A stretch of 42,406 nucleotides of DNA, taken from the IMG/VR virus record IMGVR_UViG_3300010354_000186, positions 1 through 42,406 of that record. One strand, 5' to 3'. Positions 5,388 through 17,800 of this stretch are shown in pieces. The notes under the pieces are model-generated. The model was not told the origin of the DNA. It saw nothing but the letters and a program-made list of their open reading frames with translations, and searched no databases. The position numbers and the translations under genes are program-made. The number at the start of each line of letters is the position of its first letter. Position 1 is the first letter of the stretch. This DNA is from a virus.

Positions 5388-6160
5388 TTTTACCAGATTT
5401 TATGCTCACGACTAGAGCAAACCAACTCTGGGAGACTACTGGGATGGATAGTATTGAATATTGTCTTTCGGAATCATATTTTAAAAGATATCCTTACGAA
5501 CTATCCTATAAGTTTAATAGTAGAGGGTTTCGTGATGAAGAATGGCCCGATAGTATTGAAAAATTAAAAAACTGTATATGGTGTTTTGGGGATAGTTTTA
5601 CTACTGGAGTAGGTTGTCCATATGAATACATATGGACAACAAAATTAGAAAAATTAACTGGAATTAGAACTATCAATGTTAGTTTGGATGGTGCGAGCAA
5701 CTCGTGGATATCAAGAAAAGTTTTAAGAGTTATTGAAGAAATAGATCCAAAGTTAATAGTAATTCATTGGAGTTATTTTAGTAGAAGAGAATCTGAAGAT
5801 ACATCTTTAACTGATGAAGAAAGAAGAATTGATTGTTTAACTGAGGAAGATTATAGAAATAATAAACACAAGGAATACCTTTTAGAAAATTTAAAAGATA
5901 CTTTAAAAAATGTTAAAAAAGTAGAATCTTCAAACCATTCTGCAAATATAGTACATTCAATAATATGTGATGAAGTTTGTTTTTATCCATATTCAACTAG
6001 AAAAACAATACATAAATCTATGTCATCTTTGTGTAAAAATTATTTACCTTTTATGGAAAGATTGGATTATGGTAGAGATGGTTTACATTATGGGGTAAAA
6101 ACTTCAGAATTGTTCGCTATTAAATTATTAGATCCTTTATTTAAAAATCTTAAGGGATAG
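5384..6160 (+). CDS. SGNH/GDSL hydrolase-like protein
   Basis: 258 residues. CFGDSFTTGVG (S71 as nucleophile) is block I, and LDGASN (G103) fits block II. RDGLHYG near the C-terminus (D232, H235) is the D-x-x-H block. Block III Asn is not obvious; the strand before it reads IVIHWSYFSRRES. The N-terminal NSRGFRDEEWP is a motif often seen ahead of the catalytic domain in phage and bacterial SGNH proteins. There is no signal peptide, so it acts in the infected cell or on the virion. SGNH enzymes remove or transfer acyl groups on sugars, lipids or peptides. It is translationally coupled to the amidinotransferase. A 12-bp perfect inverted repeat lies inside it at 5613-5640. Confidence 0.7.
   Translation: MILPDFMLTTRANQLWETTGMDSIEYCLSESYFKRYPYELSYKFNSRGFRDEEWPDSIEKLKNCIWCFGDSFTTGVGCPYEYIWTTKLEKLTGIRTINVSLDGASNSWISRKVLRVIEEIDPKLIVIHWSYFSRRESEDTSLTDEERRIDCLTEEDYRNNKHKEYLLENLKDTLKNVKKVESSNHSANIVHSIICDEVCFYPYSTRKTIHKSMSSLCKNYLPFMERLDYGRDGLHYGVKTSELFAIKLLDPLFKNLKG
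5613..5640 (+). repeat. 12-bp perfect inverted repeat inside the SGNH gene
   Basis: GTTGTCCATATG (5613-5624) and CATATGGACAAC (5629-5640) are exact reverse complements with the 4-base loop AATA. It encodes the residues just after the catalytic GDSFTTG. It would form a stable hairpin in the mRNA. Confidence 0.8.
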
Positions 6161-6171
6161 AAACCCCTTAA
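6150..6171 (+). terminator. Hairpin at the end of the accessory operon
   Basis: TTAAGGG (6150-6156) and CCCTTAA (6165-6171) form a 7-bp stem with loop ATAGAAAC and span the SGNH stop codon. No T-run follows, so termination efficiency is uncertain. Confidence 0.45.
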
Positions 6172-6204
6172 AAAGTTCTATGTTAACTCATTTAATAGTA
6201 AACA

Positions 6205-6513
6205 ATGAACAAACAACCAGATCGAGATTCTAATTACATGTATTCTATGTGGGGAACTGACAAATTAGTGACTGATTACGGATCACTAGATAACCTAGAA
6301 TGTCCCCCAACAACTCTAGAGGGATCACATTTTACTCACGGACATGGATTTTTTAAATCTAGAATGTTGAGAGAAATTAATAATGATGATATTACACCTA
6401 AGAAACATAATTTTGAATTACAAAATGAAGTACATGAAAGAATACGAAATGATGATGATTATGATGATTGGAGTTATGGTACTGAACCAATTCCATCAAA
6501 AAAATGGATTTAA
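6205..6513 (+). CDS. Acidic protein of unknown function before gp25
   Basis: 102 residues, MNKQPDRDSNYMYSMWGTDK at the start and EPIPSKKWI at the end. It is rich in Asp, His, Tyr and Trp, with SHFTHGHGFFKSRML in the middle and an acidic NDDDYDDW tract near the end. No domain is recognised. It lies between the SGNH hairpin and the late promoter at 6517, so it may be the last gene of the upstream unit or a single-gene unit. No clear promoter lies directly before it. Its position next to the baseplate operon would suit a small virion or assembly protein, but that is only positional. Confidence 0.6.
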   Translation: MNKQPDRDSNYMYSMWGTDKLVTDYGSLDNLECPPTTLEGSHFTHGHGFFKSRMLREINNDDITPKKHNFELQNEVHERIRNDDDYDDWSYGTEPIPSKKWI

Positions 6514-6516
6514 TAT

Positions 6517-6524
6517 AATAAATA
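6517..6524 (+). promoter_or_regulatory. Late promoter of the baseplate operon
   Basis: AATAAATA fits the T4-type late promoter of cyanophages (NATAAATA), read by the phage late sigma factor gp55. It lies 26 bases before the gp25 start. A second, weaker box, TATAAATT, lies at 6528-6535. Confidence 0.6.
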
Positions 6525-6549
6525 ATGTATAAATTGTAATTAAAAAATT

Positions 6550-6951
6550 ATGCCTTTAGAACGTGTTAGTATAGGTTTTAAAGACATTAGTAATTCATTT
6601 TTACTTAATCCTTTATCCAATGATATTGCAGTAATTACTAATGAAACTTCCATAGCACGTTCTATAAGAAATTTAGTTTTGACTAATAGAGGAGAAAGAT
6701 TTTTTCAGAGAAATCTTGGATCTAAAGTTCCAAAACTACTATTTGAAAATATGGATAATACTACAGCAGATCTTATAAAATCAGAAATAACAGAAACTGT
6801 AGAAAATTATGAACCTAGAGTAATTTTAACTGATGTAAAAGTTACTCCAAATTATACAGATAATGCTTTTAATATATCAATATTCTATAATATAGTTGGA
6901 ATTGACGCTTTACCTCAACAACTATCATTTGTATTACTACCAACTAGATAA
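6550..6951 (+). CDS. gp25: gp25-like baseplate wedge subunit
   Basis: 133 residues, nearly the length of T4 gp25 (132). It belongs to the GPW/gp25 family shared by contractile tails and type VI secretion. The family core is visible: NETSIARSIRNLVLTNRGER (about residues 31-50), then the FQRNLGSKVPKLLFE segment and the YEPRV strand with the conserved Glu-Pro-Arg. In the baseplate gp25 joins the gp6 dimer and connects the wedge to the sheath, helping trigger contraction. The gp6 gene starts on the very next base after its stop, consistent with coupled expression. The start follows a late promoter and an A-rich leader without a Shine-Dalgarno sequence. Confidence 0.92.
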   Translation: MPLERVSIGFKDISNSFLLNPLSNDIAVITNETSIARSIRNLVLTNRGERFFQRNLGSKVPKLLFENMDNTTADLIKSEITETVENYEPRVILTDVKVTPNYTDNAFNISIFYNIVGIDALPQQLSFVLLPTR

Positions 6952-8859
6952 ATGGCATTAGTAAATTTCTCAAACTTAGATTTTGAGCAGATAAAAACTT
7001 CGATAAAAGACTATTTAAGATCTAATTCGTCATTTACGGATTATGATTTTGAAGGATCTAATTTGTCCATCTTAATAGATGTGTTAGCATACAATACTTA
7101 CATATCTTCATATAATGCAAATATGTTGAGTAATGAAGTATTTTTAGATTCTGCAACATTAAGAGAAAATGTAGTTTCTCTTGCAAAGCACGTAGGTTAT
7201 TTACCCAGATCAATAACATGCTCTAAAGCAAAAATATCATTCTTTGTAGATGTTATTGGAATTGCAGATAATGCAATTACTGTTACCTTAAAAAAAGGTC
7301 CAGTATGCACCACAACTCGTTCATTTGGGGCACAAAGTTATGTATTTTCTATTGCAGATGATGTAACGGTCCCAGTTATAAACGGAATAGCATCTTTCAA
7401 TGAAATAGAAGTTTTAGAAGGAACTTTATTAACAAGTAATTTTATAGTAGATTCATTAAATAAAAATCAAACTTTTATTTTAGACAATAATAACATAGAT
7501 ACTTCAACATTAAGAGTTGTAGTGAGAGATTCCATTCAAAGTTCTATTACTAGAGTATTTAATTTTGTTAATAACATAAGTGAAGTAAAATCTACCGATA
7601 AAATTTTCTTTTTAAGTGAAATATCAGATCAAAGATATGAACTAATTTTTGGTGATGGGACATTTGGAACACCTTTGGATGATAAAAATTATATTGAAGC
7701 AACTTATATTGTTACAACTGGACCAAATGCAAATGGAATATCAGAATTTACATTTTCTGGTTCATTTGTAGATAATAATGGTGATGAATTACAAGTTCCT
7801 ACACCATTTATATCAACCATAGAATCTTCAAACGGCGGTAAGCCAATTGAAGAAGTCTCATCTATAAAAAAGTTTGCACCAAGAGTATATGCTTCTCAAA
7901 ATAGAGCAGTTACATCATCAGATTATGAAGCATTAATACCATCAATATATCCAGAAGTAGAATCAATATCAGTTTTTGGTGGAGAAGAATTAGATCCTCC
8001 AAAATTCGGAAAAGTTTTTATTGCAGTAAAACCGAAAAATGGATCTTATATTCCAAATAATGTTAAAGATAATTTAAAGTTCAAACTTAGGAAGTACGCA
8101 GTTGCAGGAATAGTTCCAGAATTTATTGATTTAAAATATGTTTATATAGAATATGATTCACAAGTTTATTTTAATACAAATTTAACTCGATCAGTTAGCA
8201 CTGTGAAAAACAGAGTTTTAGATAATTTAATAAAATATGCAAAATCTACAGAGTTGAATAGATATTCTTCAAGATTTAAATATAGTAAATTTTTAAAGCT
8301 AATTGATGATTCTGATGATGCAATAACTTCAAACATTACAAAAATATCTATTAGAAGAGATTTAAGAGTTGAAATATCAAAATTTGCCGAATATGAAATT
8401 TGTTTCGGTAATGAATTCTATGTTAAAAATCAAAAGGGTTATAATATAAAATCTTCTGGATTAAACATACCTGGAGTAAGTGATACTGTATATTTTTCTG
8501 ATGTACCGAATTCAGATCTTTTAACTGGAAGGCTATTCCTTTTTAAATTGGGATCTTCATCAGAACCAGTTTTAGTTAGGTCTGATGTTGGTGTAGTTGA
8601 TTATGTTAAAGGTGAAATAAAAATATCAACAATTAATATAATTAATTCTAAAAAAGTTGATGGTGTTAATATTGTGGAATTTTCTGTAATTCCAAAGTCG
8701 AATGATATTATTGGAAAACAAGATTTATATCTACAGTTAGATAATTCAAAATCTAACTTAGATTTGATTGAGGATTCTATATCTTCTGGTAGAGACGTTT
8801 CGGGATCTCAATATATAGTATCATCAAGCTACTTAAATGGAAATCTAATAAGAATATAG
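6952..8859 (+). CDS. gp6: gp6-like baseplate wedge subunit
   Basis: 635 residues (T4 gp6 has 660). The N-terminus is characteristic: FTDYDFEGSNLSILIDVLAY, followed by NMLSNEVFLDSATLRENV and LAKHVGYLPRS, the baseplate J-like motif that folds before the ring-forming part. The middle contains FGDGTFGTPL and the motif YEALIPSIYPEVESI, which is conserved in cyanophage gp6. Two gp6 copies per wedge interlock to make the continuous inner ring of the baseplate. It abuts gp25 with no spacer and ends four bases before the gp7-position gene. Sequence and synteny agree. Confidence 0.92.
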   Translation: MALVNFSNLDFEQIKTSIKDYLRSNSSFTDYDFEGSNLSILIDVLAYNTYISSYNANMLSNEVFLDSATLRENVVSLAKHVGYLPRSITCSKAKISFFVDVIGIADNAITVTLKKGPVCTTTRSFGAQSYVFSIADDVTVPVINGIASFNEIEVLEGTLLTSNFIVDSLNKNQTFILDNNNIDTSTLRVVVRDSIQSSITRVFNFVNNISEVKSTDKIFFLSEISDQRYELIFGDGTFGTPLDDKNYIEATYIVTTGPNANGISEFTFSGSFVDNNGDELQVPTPFISTIESSNGGKPIEEVSSIKKFAPRVYASQNRAVTSSDYEALIPSIYPEVESISVFGGEELDPPKFGKVFIAVKPKNGSYIPNNVKDNLKFKLRKYAVAGIVPEFIDLKYVYIEYDSQVYFNTNLTRSVSTVKNRVLDNLIKYAKSTELNRYSSRFKYSKFLKLIDDSDDAITSNITKISIRRDLRVEISKFAEYEICFGNEFYVKNQKGYNIKSSGLNIPGVSDTVYFSDVPNSDLLTGRLFLFKLGSSSEPVLVRSDVGVVDYVKGEIKISTINIINSKKVDGVNIVEFSVIPKSNDIIGKQDLYLQLDNSKSNLDLIEDSISSGRDVSGSQYIVSSSYLNGNLIRI

Positions 8860-8863
8860 TAAT

Positions 8864-11800
8864 ATGTTAAATTCTAGAATAAAAACTAAAAATTTAATCA
8901 AATCTCAAATTCCAGAATTTTTATTTGAGGAATCTCCACGTATTTTAGAATTTTTAGAGGAGTATTATAACTCAACAGAATATCAGGGTGGTCCATTAGA
9001 TATTCTAAACAACATAGACCAATATATAAAATTAGATAATATAGCAGAAGTTCTTTTTACGACAGAATTATCTGAGGATGTATCGTTTAATGATACAGAA
9101 ATTTTTGTATCTTCAACTCAAGATTTTCCCAAAGAGAATGGTTTAATAAAAATAAATGATGAAATAATTAATTACAAGTATTCCACAAATAATTCTTTTA
9201 AAGAATGTACTAGATCTTTCAGTGGAATAACATCTTATAGGACAGAAATAAAAGATCAACTACTATTTGAAAGTTCCACATCTTCGGAGCATAAAAGTGG
9301 AAACACTGTCTATAATCTTAGTGTTTTATTTCTAAAAGAATTTTTCAAAAAGTATAAGTATCAATTTGCTCCAGGATTTGAAGGTATTGATTTATATGAA
9401 TCAATAAATGAAAAAAATCTTTTATATAAACTTAAAGATTTTTATTCTTCAAAAGGATCCGATGTATCATTTGATATACTTTTTAAATCCATTTTTGGAA
9501 TTGGTGCAAAAGTTATTAAACCAAGAGATTATGTAATACAAGCATCAGATACAGATTATCGTATAACTAGAGATCTTGTAGTAGAAAGATTATCTGGAAA
9601 TATTGAAAATTTAATAAATTTAACATTGTTCCAAGATGAAGTTCCAGGTTTAATTAATTATGCTTCAGGAACTGTGACAAATGTAGAAAAAATAATTAGA
9701 AATAATAGAGATTATTATAAAGTAAGTTTAGATTTTTCTGAGGGAATTAATACTGATGTTTTTTCATATCACCCCAAAACATACTTAACATCTAAATGTT
9801 TAAATAATCAAAATTATCTTGATGTAGATTCAACATTTGGATTCCCAAATTCTGGAACTTTGCAAGTTAGGTTTGATGAGTTTAATGTTTTTGAAATTAA
9901 GTATACATCCAAGACATCAAATCAATTTCTTGGGTGTACTGGAGTAATAGAATTAGATAGGTCTTTTGAAATTTATTCCCCATACTATGCTTATTCGTAC
10001 TATAATAATGAACTTATTAAAATAAGGATAAGTGGTATTTTATCAGATATTGATACTGTTGATGAAAGTTATTTTTATGAAGATAACGATAGACTTGATA
10101 TAGTTTCTTTGGGTATTAATAGAGACAGCACTTTAAGTTCTAGTTGGTTAGTAAACTGTTCTCCGTATTTTACCGTATCTTCTGTTGAACAACTTTCTGG
10201 ATTTAGATATAGAGTAGTAACCAAAGATACCAATACTATTGTTTTAGGAGATACCGTCACCTTAAAAGATAATAGTGGAAATAGTTATACGTCTCTTGCA
10301 ATAAAAATAGCGAATAGAAATTCTTTTGATATTCAATTGAATGATTCAATAAATGTTAATTTAAATTATATTGCAATTAAAAATATATCTAAAGTTAATA
10401 CTGATGAAAACCCAAATATAAAACAAATATCATCCAATGTTCACAATATATACGTTGATAATAACAATGATGTATATGTTGCAGCACCATCTTTACCAAA
10501 TTATTTAAACGTACCTTTAAAATTTAAAGATTTTTCAGTTAAGTTTAGTGGATTTTATGATGGTTATGAATTAAATATCGGGAAACATCCATTTTTTACT
10601 GGAGATTCTATAACTTATACAAATGGTGGCACTAATAATAAATTAAATATTCCAGAAGGAACATATTATGTGAAAAAAATAAATGATAATATTATAAAAT
10701 TATGCACTAGTAGATCTAACATATACACAGAAAATTATACTTTTGTTAACGGTGAAGTAATTGATAATGTATTCCAATTAACCAAATTTGCAAATCAATC
10801 CATTCAACCACAACCAATAATTAGGAAATTTATTGATCCAATAGACTCAAAAGTAAAACCTAAAGTTGTTCCTGGACAAATTGGAATGTTACTTAATGGT
10901 GTAGAACTATTAAGTTATAAAACTGGAGATTTTATTAACTATGGACAAATAGATAAAATATTAGTTTCATCATCAGGTGATGAAAACTATGATATTATAA
11001 ATCCTCCAATATTGAATATTGTAGATCCAACTGGAATAGGAGCTACTGGTGTTTGCCACGTTACGGGATCTTTAAAACGAATCGAGATACTTGAAAATAA
11101 TTATTCTTTTATTAATGGATTACCCAAAGTATCTATTTCTGGGGGAAATGGTTCTGGTGCAGTAGCAGAATGTAAAGTATCAAAAATATATACCTCAGTT
11201 GAATTTGGCGCATATTCAACCTCAGGATTACTCGATTTAACAAATAATATTATAGGATTTACGACATATCATAGACTTAATAAATTTGAAAAATTAATTT
11301 ATAATTCAAATGATCAAATTCCCATTGGTGGTTTAGTTAATAATTCAGTGTATTATGCAAATCCAGTCGATGCATTTAATATAAAGTTATATTCTACATA
11401 TGAAAATGCAGTTTCAGGATTAAATACTGTAAATATTACATCATTTGGATCTGGGGTGCATAAATTTACATCTTTTGATCCAAAAAATATAATATCATCT
11501 ATCGATATTATAAATGAGGGTTCTGGGTATGAAAATAAAAAGGTATTTTTCTTACCAGAAAATGTAAATATTTACTCAGATATCATAAAAATTAGAGATC
11601 ATGAATATAGAGATAAAGAAATAGTTACATATACCTCAAGTGAATCATTAATATCAGGTCTTTCCTCAACATCAAAATATTATGTAAAAGTAATCGATAA
11701 AGATAATATTAAATTATCACCAGTGGGTGTTGGATCCATATCAGAAGAATACTATTATAATAACAATATTTTTAGTAATTTATTGTCTATTGGATCTGGT

Positions 11801-14800
11801 GTCCACGAATTAAATTATTTACCAATATCGATAAAAATAGAAAGCCCAGTAGGTATAATAACATTTTCTGGGCAAGATACCTCCGTTAAAATTAGACCTA
11901 TTTTTAGAGGAAGAATAAAATCAATATCTCTTAGTAATTATGGGCAACAATATGGTGATCAAGAAATTATTAATTATAGAAGACAACCATCAGTATATGT
12001 ATCAAATGGAAAAGATGCCAATATATCACCAATTGTTTCTAATGGAAAAATAGTAGGTGTTTTAATTAATAATGGTGGGTCTGAATATAATTCTATTCCA
12101 GATTTAATATTAGAAGGAGGTGGTTCTGGTGCAGAATTATTACCAATTATCGAAAATGGTAAAATTGTTGATGTATTAATTAAAAAATCTGGTTCAAATT
12201 ATAACCAAAATACTGCAAGAATAAGAGTTTCTTCTGCTGGTTCTGGCGTTAAATTTGAAACTTATATAAAATCATGGAACATAAACCTAGTAGAAAGACT
12301 TATAACAACTGGTCAAATAACTGATGATGATGGAATAATTTACAATGCTATTAACAAAAAATACCAATTAGAGTATTGTCACGCATACTCCCCAAGAAAA
12401 CTCAGAGAAACACTACTTTCAAGTTCAATCGGGATTGATGGTAAACCCATTTATAGAGAAGATTTATTGAATGATACGTCTTCAATTAAATATCATTCAC
12501 CATTAATAGGGTGGGCATATGATGGAAACCCAATTTATGGACCATATGGATATGCAGATCCTGAAGGTGGTGTTGTAACTAGAATGAAATCTAGTTATAG
12601 AGTTGTTAATTCTCCATTGAGACCTTCTTTATATCCAGTTGGATTTTTTATTGAAGATTATTTTTATGATGGTGATGGTGATTTAGATGAATACAATGGA
12701 AGATATTGTAAAACTCCAGAATTCCCTGATGGAGTTTATGCATACTTTTCAACCATTAATAATGTAGAGGAATCAGATGGTCCATTTAGATCGTTCTTAA
12801 AACCTGTTTTTCCATATGTAATAGGAGACAAGTATAAGTCAAAAATTATAGATTTTAATTATGATCAAAATTCAAATCAAGATAAAATTGATATAAATTC
12901 TACTGGGTGGTTAAGAAATACTTATTATTATAATTTATTAAATAAAAATAGTGGTTATGATGTTATATTACAACCAAACAAATATACAAAAGAATTTAAC
13001 AGAATAGATACGACTTTTCCTGGATCAATCACAGGTATTTCTATAATTTCATCTGGGAAAAACTATAAAGTGAATGATGAAGTTATATTTGATAATAGCG
13101 ATACTGGAGGTACTAATGCTTATGCAAATGTATCTGAGGTAGTTGGAAAAAATACAGTATCTATATCTTGTACATCATATAAAGTAAATAATGTTCAATT
13201 TATACCATATTCAAATAATGGAATAATATTGGGAATATGTAGTGTACCATCATACTTATCAGAAAATGACGTAATTACTATCGATAATTTAAATACTTAT
13301 GAATTAAATATATCAAATAGTTTTCCTGTTGGTATATTAACTAGCAAATTAACTTTAACTAAAAATCTAAAGAATTCATCTTTTACGGGTATAACAACAT
13401 TCGTAGATGTTTATGGAAATTTAAACTATCCAAATGTACAAGTAAATGATATTTATAAAATAGACAATGAAAGAATACAAATACTAGAGATAGATAAAGA
13501 ACTATCAAAAATAAAAATATTAAGATCATATGGTGGAACTTCTGGTTCCGCACACAGTGAAGGATCTGTAATGTATGAAGTTCCGAGAAAATTTACTATT
13601 AATATTGGATATACGACATCAATTCAATACAAAATTAATAGTGACATTTATTTTAATCCTATTGAAAGTCTTGGTAAAGGTAGTGGAGTTGGAATTGGAA
13701 CGACCATATTCTTTTCACATGTTGCATATGGAGTGACTTCAAAAATAATTCCATTCCAATCAATATATTTAAAGAATCATGGATTACAGACTGGAGATTT
13801 GATTACATATACAAGTTCGGGAAATACTCCAATAAAAGTTTCTACTGGATCATCAATATATCCAGTCCAAGACTATTCTAAATTTTATGTAGGAAAAATT
13901 TCTAATGATTTAATAGGAATTTCAACACTACCAATAGGTATTGGTAGTACTGGAGGATTTGTTCAAATAGGTACAAATAATGCAAATGTTTTATTATCAT
14001 TTACAGATCATGGTACTGGATTTAATCATAAATTTACAACAAATAATGACAATACTATAGTAGGAGACATAACAAAATTAACAGCAACTGTAGTAACAGC
14101 ATCAAATCACAATTTATCTGTTAATGATATTGTAGATATTGATATTAGATCTGGAATACAGACTACATTTGTAGTTCAATATAATGATACTATAAGAAGA
14201 ATGGTTTTAAATCCAACTAGTTTTGGTATATTAGATGTAGATACAAATAATGATATAATTACTATACCAAATCATGGATATAAAACAGGTCAAAAAGTTT
14301 TACATACATCACAATCACCATCTGGTGGACTTTTAAATGATGAAATTTATTATGTTATTGTTTTGGATGAAAATAGAATACGATTGAGTAATGATTATTA
14401 TAAATCTCTTAATAACATATTGAATGTCAATTATATAAATTTAGTTCCTCCTGCATCTGTAGGAGCACTATCTTTGATAAATCCAGAAATATATGCATAT
14501 AAAAATTCTACAGTTATTTTTGATCTATCAGATCTCTCATTATCTTCTGGTGGAAGACCTGCATTTTCTTTTGATTTATATTTAGATTCCGAGTTCAAAA
14601 ATAAATTTTACACAACTAATACAAAATCTTTTTCAGTTAGGAAATTTGGTTCTATTGGAGTTGATAATAATGCATCAGTGTCTTTAATTATAGATGAAAA
14701 TACCCCAGAAAAATTATATTATAAATTATCTCCAATACTTTTTGATGGACTTGGATTGGCAAAAGAGGAAATTATAGACGATAACTATAATGTTATTAAT

Positions 14801-17800
14801 AATAATTTATTAAATATTTCCGAGAGTTTGTATAATGGAATCCGTTCAGTATCTGGAATAGGTTCTACATCATTCACATACATTTTAAATAATGTTCCAG
14901 AAAAAAATATTTACGTATCAAATGATGCTGAAATTAAATATTTTACAAAATCATCGTCAGCTTTGGGTGAAATAAGTAAAATATCAATTCAATCTGGTGG
15001 ATATGGATATAAAAAATTACCAAATATAACCAAAGTTAGGAGTGGTTTAGGTACAGATGCTCTACTGTTACCATTTAGTAATAATATAGGAAAAGTTTAT
15101 AAGTATAAATTAAATGATATTGGATTTGACTATCCAACAGACAAAACATTAAGTCCATCAACATTATTACCAAAAGTATTTAAAATTGAACCACTATCTA
15201 CATTTGATAGAATAAAAATCGTATCTCCAGGAGTTAACTATTTTGTACCTCCACAATTAGTAGTTTTGGATGGATTAACAGGTAGAATAAATGAAGAGGC
15301 AGATTTGAGATATGAAATAGGAGATTATGAAGTAAGTATTATAAGAAATACTACGGGTGTTTATAACGTCAACCCAATAATTTTACCAACAAATAACCCA
15401 AACGGTACAAGAATTAGATCAATCTCTTACAACTCAAGTTCATATGATGTTACAGTTGGTCTCGCTATAAGTTATAGTAGCATAAATGATTTTCCTTTTG
15501 AAGTTGGTGACGAAGTTATAGTGGAAAATACTAACATTGATATAGTTGAAGGTGGAAATGGATATAATTCTTCTAATTATGGATATAAATTATTCACTTT
15601 AACAAGTATTAATCCAGACCTTGGAGGAGAAAATCCAACTATAACTTACAATATTGGAGATTTGCCAAACCCAAATCCTGGAATATTTGATACATTTGAA
15701 TCAATAGGAACTGTTACACCTAAAAAATATTTCCCAATTTTTGAAATAACATTAGTTAAAGATAGGTTTATATCTGGCGAAAAAATAATTTCAGAAAGCG
15801 GGGTTGAAGGTATTGCACAATCATATGATTTTAAAAATGAATATTTGAAAATTAATACTACAGAAAATTTTAAAGTTGGTGATTTAGTCACTGGAGAATC
15901 GACGAAAAATAGAGGGTTGATATCACAAATTATACTTTTTGAAACTAAGCACAATATTAATGGAAGTGCTATATTATCAAAAGGATGGAAAAATAACATT
16001 GGTATTTTAGGGGACAATTTACAACGACTTCATGATAACGACTATTATCAATATTTTTCATATTCAGTTAAATCTAATGTTTCATTAGAAAATTGGAATT
16101 CTATAGTTAGTGATTTAAACCATACTTTAGGATTTAAAAAATTTAGCGATCTTTCAGTCGAATCATATGCATTTGACCCCGAAGATAGGGTTGGACTGGT
16201 AACAGCAGCTCAGCAACAAACAACTTTAACATCATTAGCAACCTTAGATAGTAATGTTGATATTAATTTATATAAAGATTTTGACATTGCTAGGGAAAAA
16301 CCTATTATAATTGATGATAGATATGTTTCTAATGAAATCTTATTTAATAGTCCATTTTTACAAAGTTATTTGGAATTTATAGGAAATCGTGTTTTAAAAA
16401 TAGATGATGTTAGTTCGGAATTTAATGATATTTCAAGATCTTTTGAATTAAATCATAAAGGAAATCCAATTTTTAGTATTGATTTTAATGCTTCTATTGG
16501 TTCTGTGGTTGGTTTAACTGATAATACAATTTATTTCTCGAATCATTTCTTTGTTAGTGGCGAAGAAATTGAATATATCCCTTTCAATAATTTAACATCA
16601 AATGCAATTGGAATAGGAACCACATTTTTTGTTGGAGTTGGAACTACATCAAAATTACCATCATCAGTTTATGTTATTAGAATAGATTCTAGAAGAATAC
16701 AATTAGCTTCATCCGCACAAAATGCTTTACTTTTCAATCCAATACCATTATCCCTAACTTCTGTTGGTATTGGAAGCACTCACACATTTAGATCAAAAAA
16801 TACCAACACTAGAGCATTAATTAGTTTGAATGGTGTTATACAAGCACCTGTAGTTTCAACTGCAGTGACATCATCAATAATATCAACAGTAGGAATTGGG
16901 AGTACAATATTTAATCTTAGTGGAATATCTTCAATTTTTAGTGGTGATCTAATTAAAATTAATAATGAAATAATGTTTGTTACGTCAGTTGGAGTGGCAA
17001 CTACCAATTCAGTTACAGTGTATAGAAGTTGGGTAGGAACTACACAAAGTTCACATTTAAGTAATTCATTAGTAACAAAAATATCTGGGTCTTACAACAT
17101 AGTTGGAAATAAAATTCATTTTTCCGAACCAATCAGAGGATTAACGCCAATAGGAACAACATCCAATGGACCAAATGAGGTTGATTATTTGGGTATAACA
17201 ACTTCTACTCGATTTGATGGTAGAGTTTTTATAAGATCTGCATTAAAACAAGGATTTACCGTTACCTATGATAAAGCATATAACACAAATTATGTTTTTG
17301 ATGATATATCCCAGTCTTTTAATGGAATAACAACAAGTTTTGCTTTAAAACAGAATAAATCAAATGTCACTGGTTTAAGTACATCAAATGCCATAATTTT
17401 AATAGATGATGTTTTCCAAGGACCACAACGACTTGGATCTCCATTGACAAATATTAATGGAGACTATAAATTATCTGAAAGTTCTGGTCAAACTAATATA
17501 TCATTTACTGGAAATCCAGCAAATTTCCAATCAACTAACGATATAAACACTTCTACAGTCCCAAGAGGAGGAATAATAGTTTCGGTTGGTTCCACTAATG
17601 GATTAAGATACCAACCATTAGTAGGTGCTGGTGGAACTGCTATCGTTTCTGCTGCGGGAACAATTCAATCAGTTTCTATTGGAAACTCTGGATTTGGTTA
17701 TAGAGTTGGAGTACAAACTTATATTAGAGTTGGTGTTCAAACTTATAGTTCAGGAACTCCAAAAATTACTTATGTCGGTTATGCTAATGCTGCTAATGGT

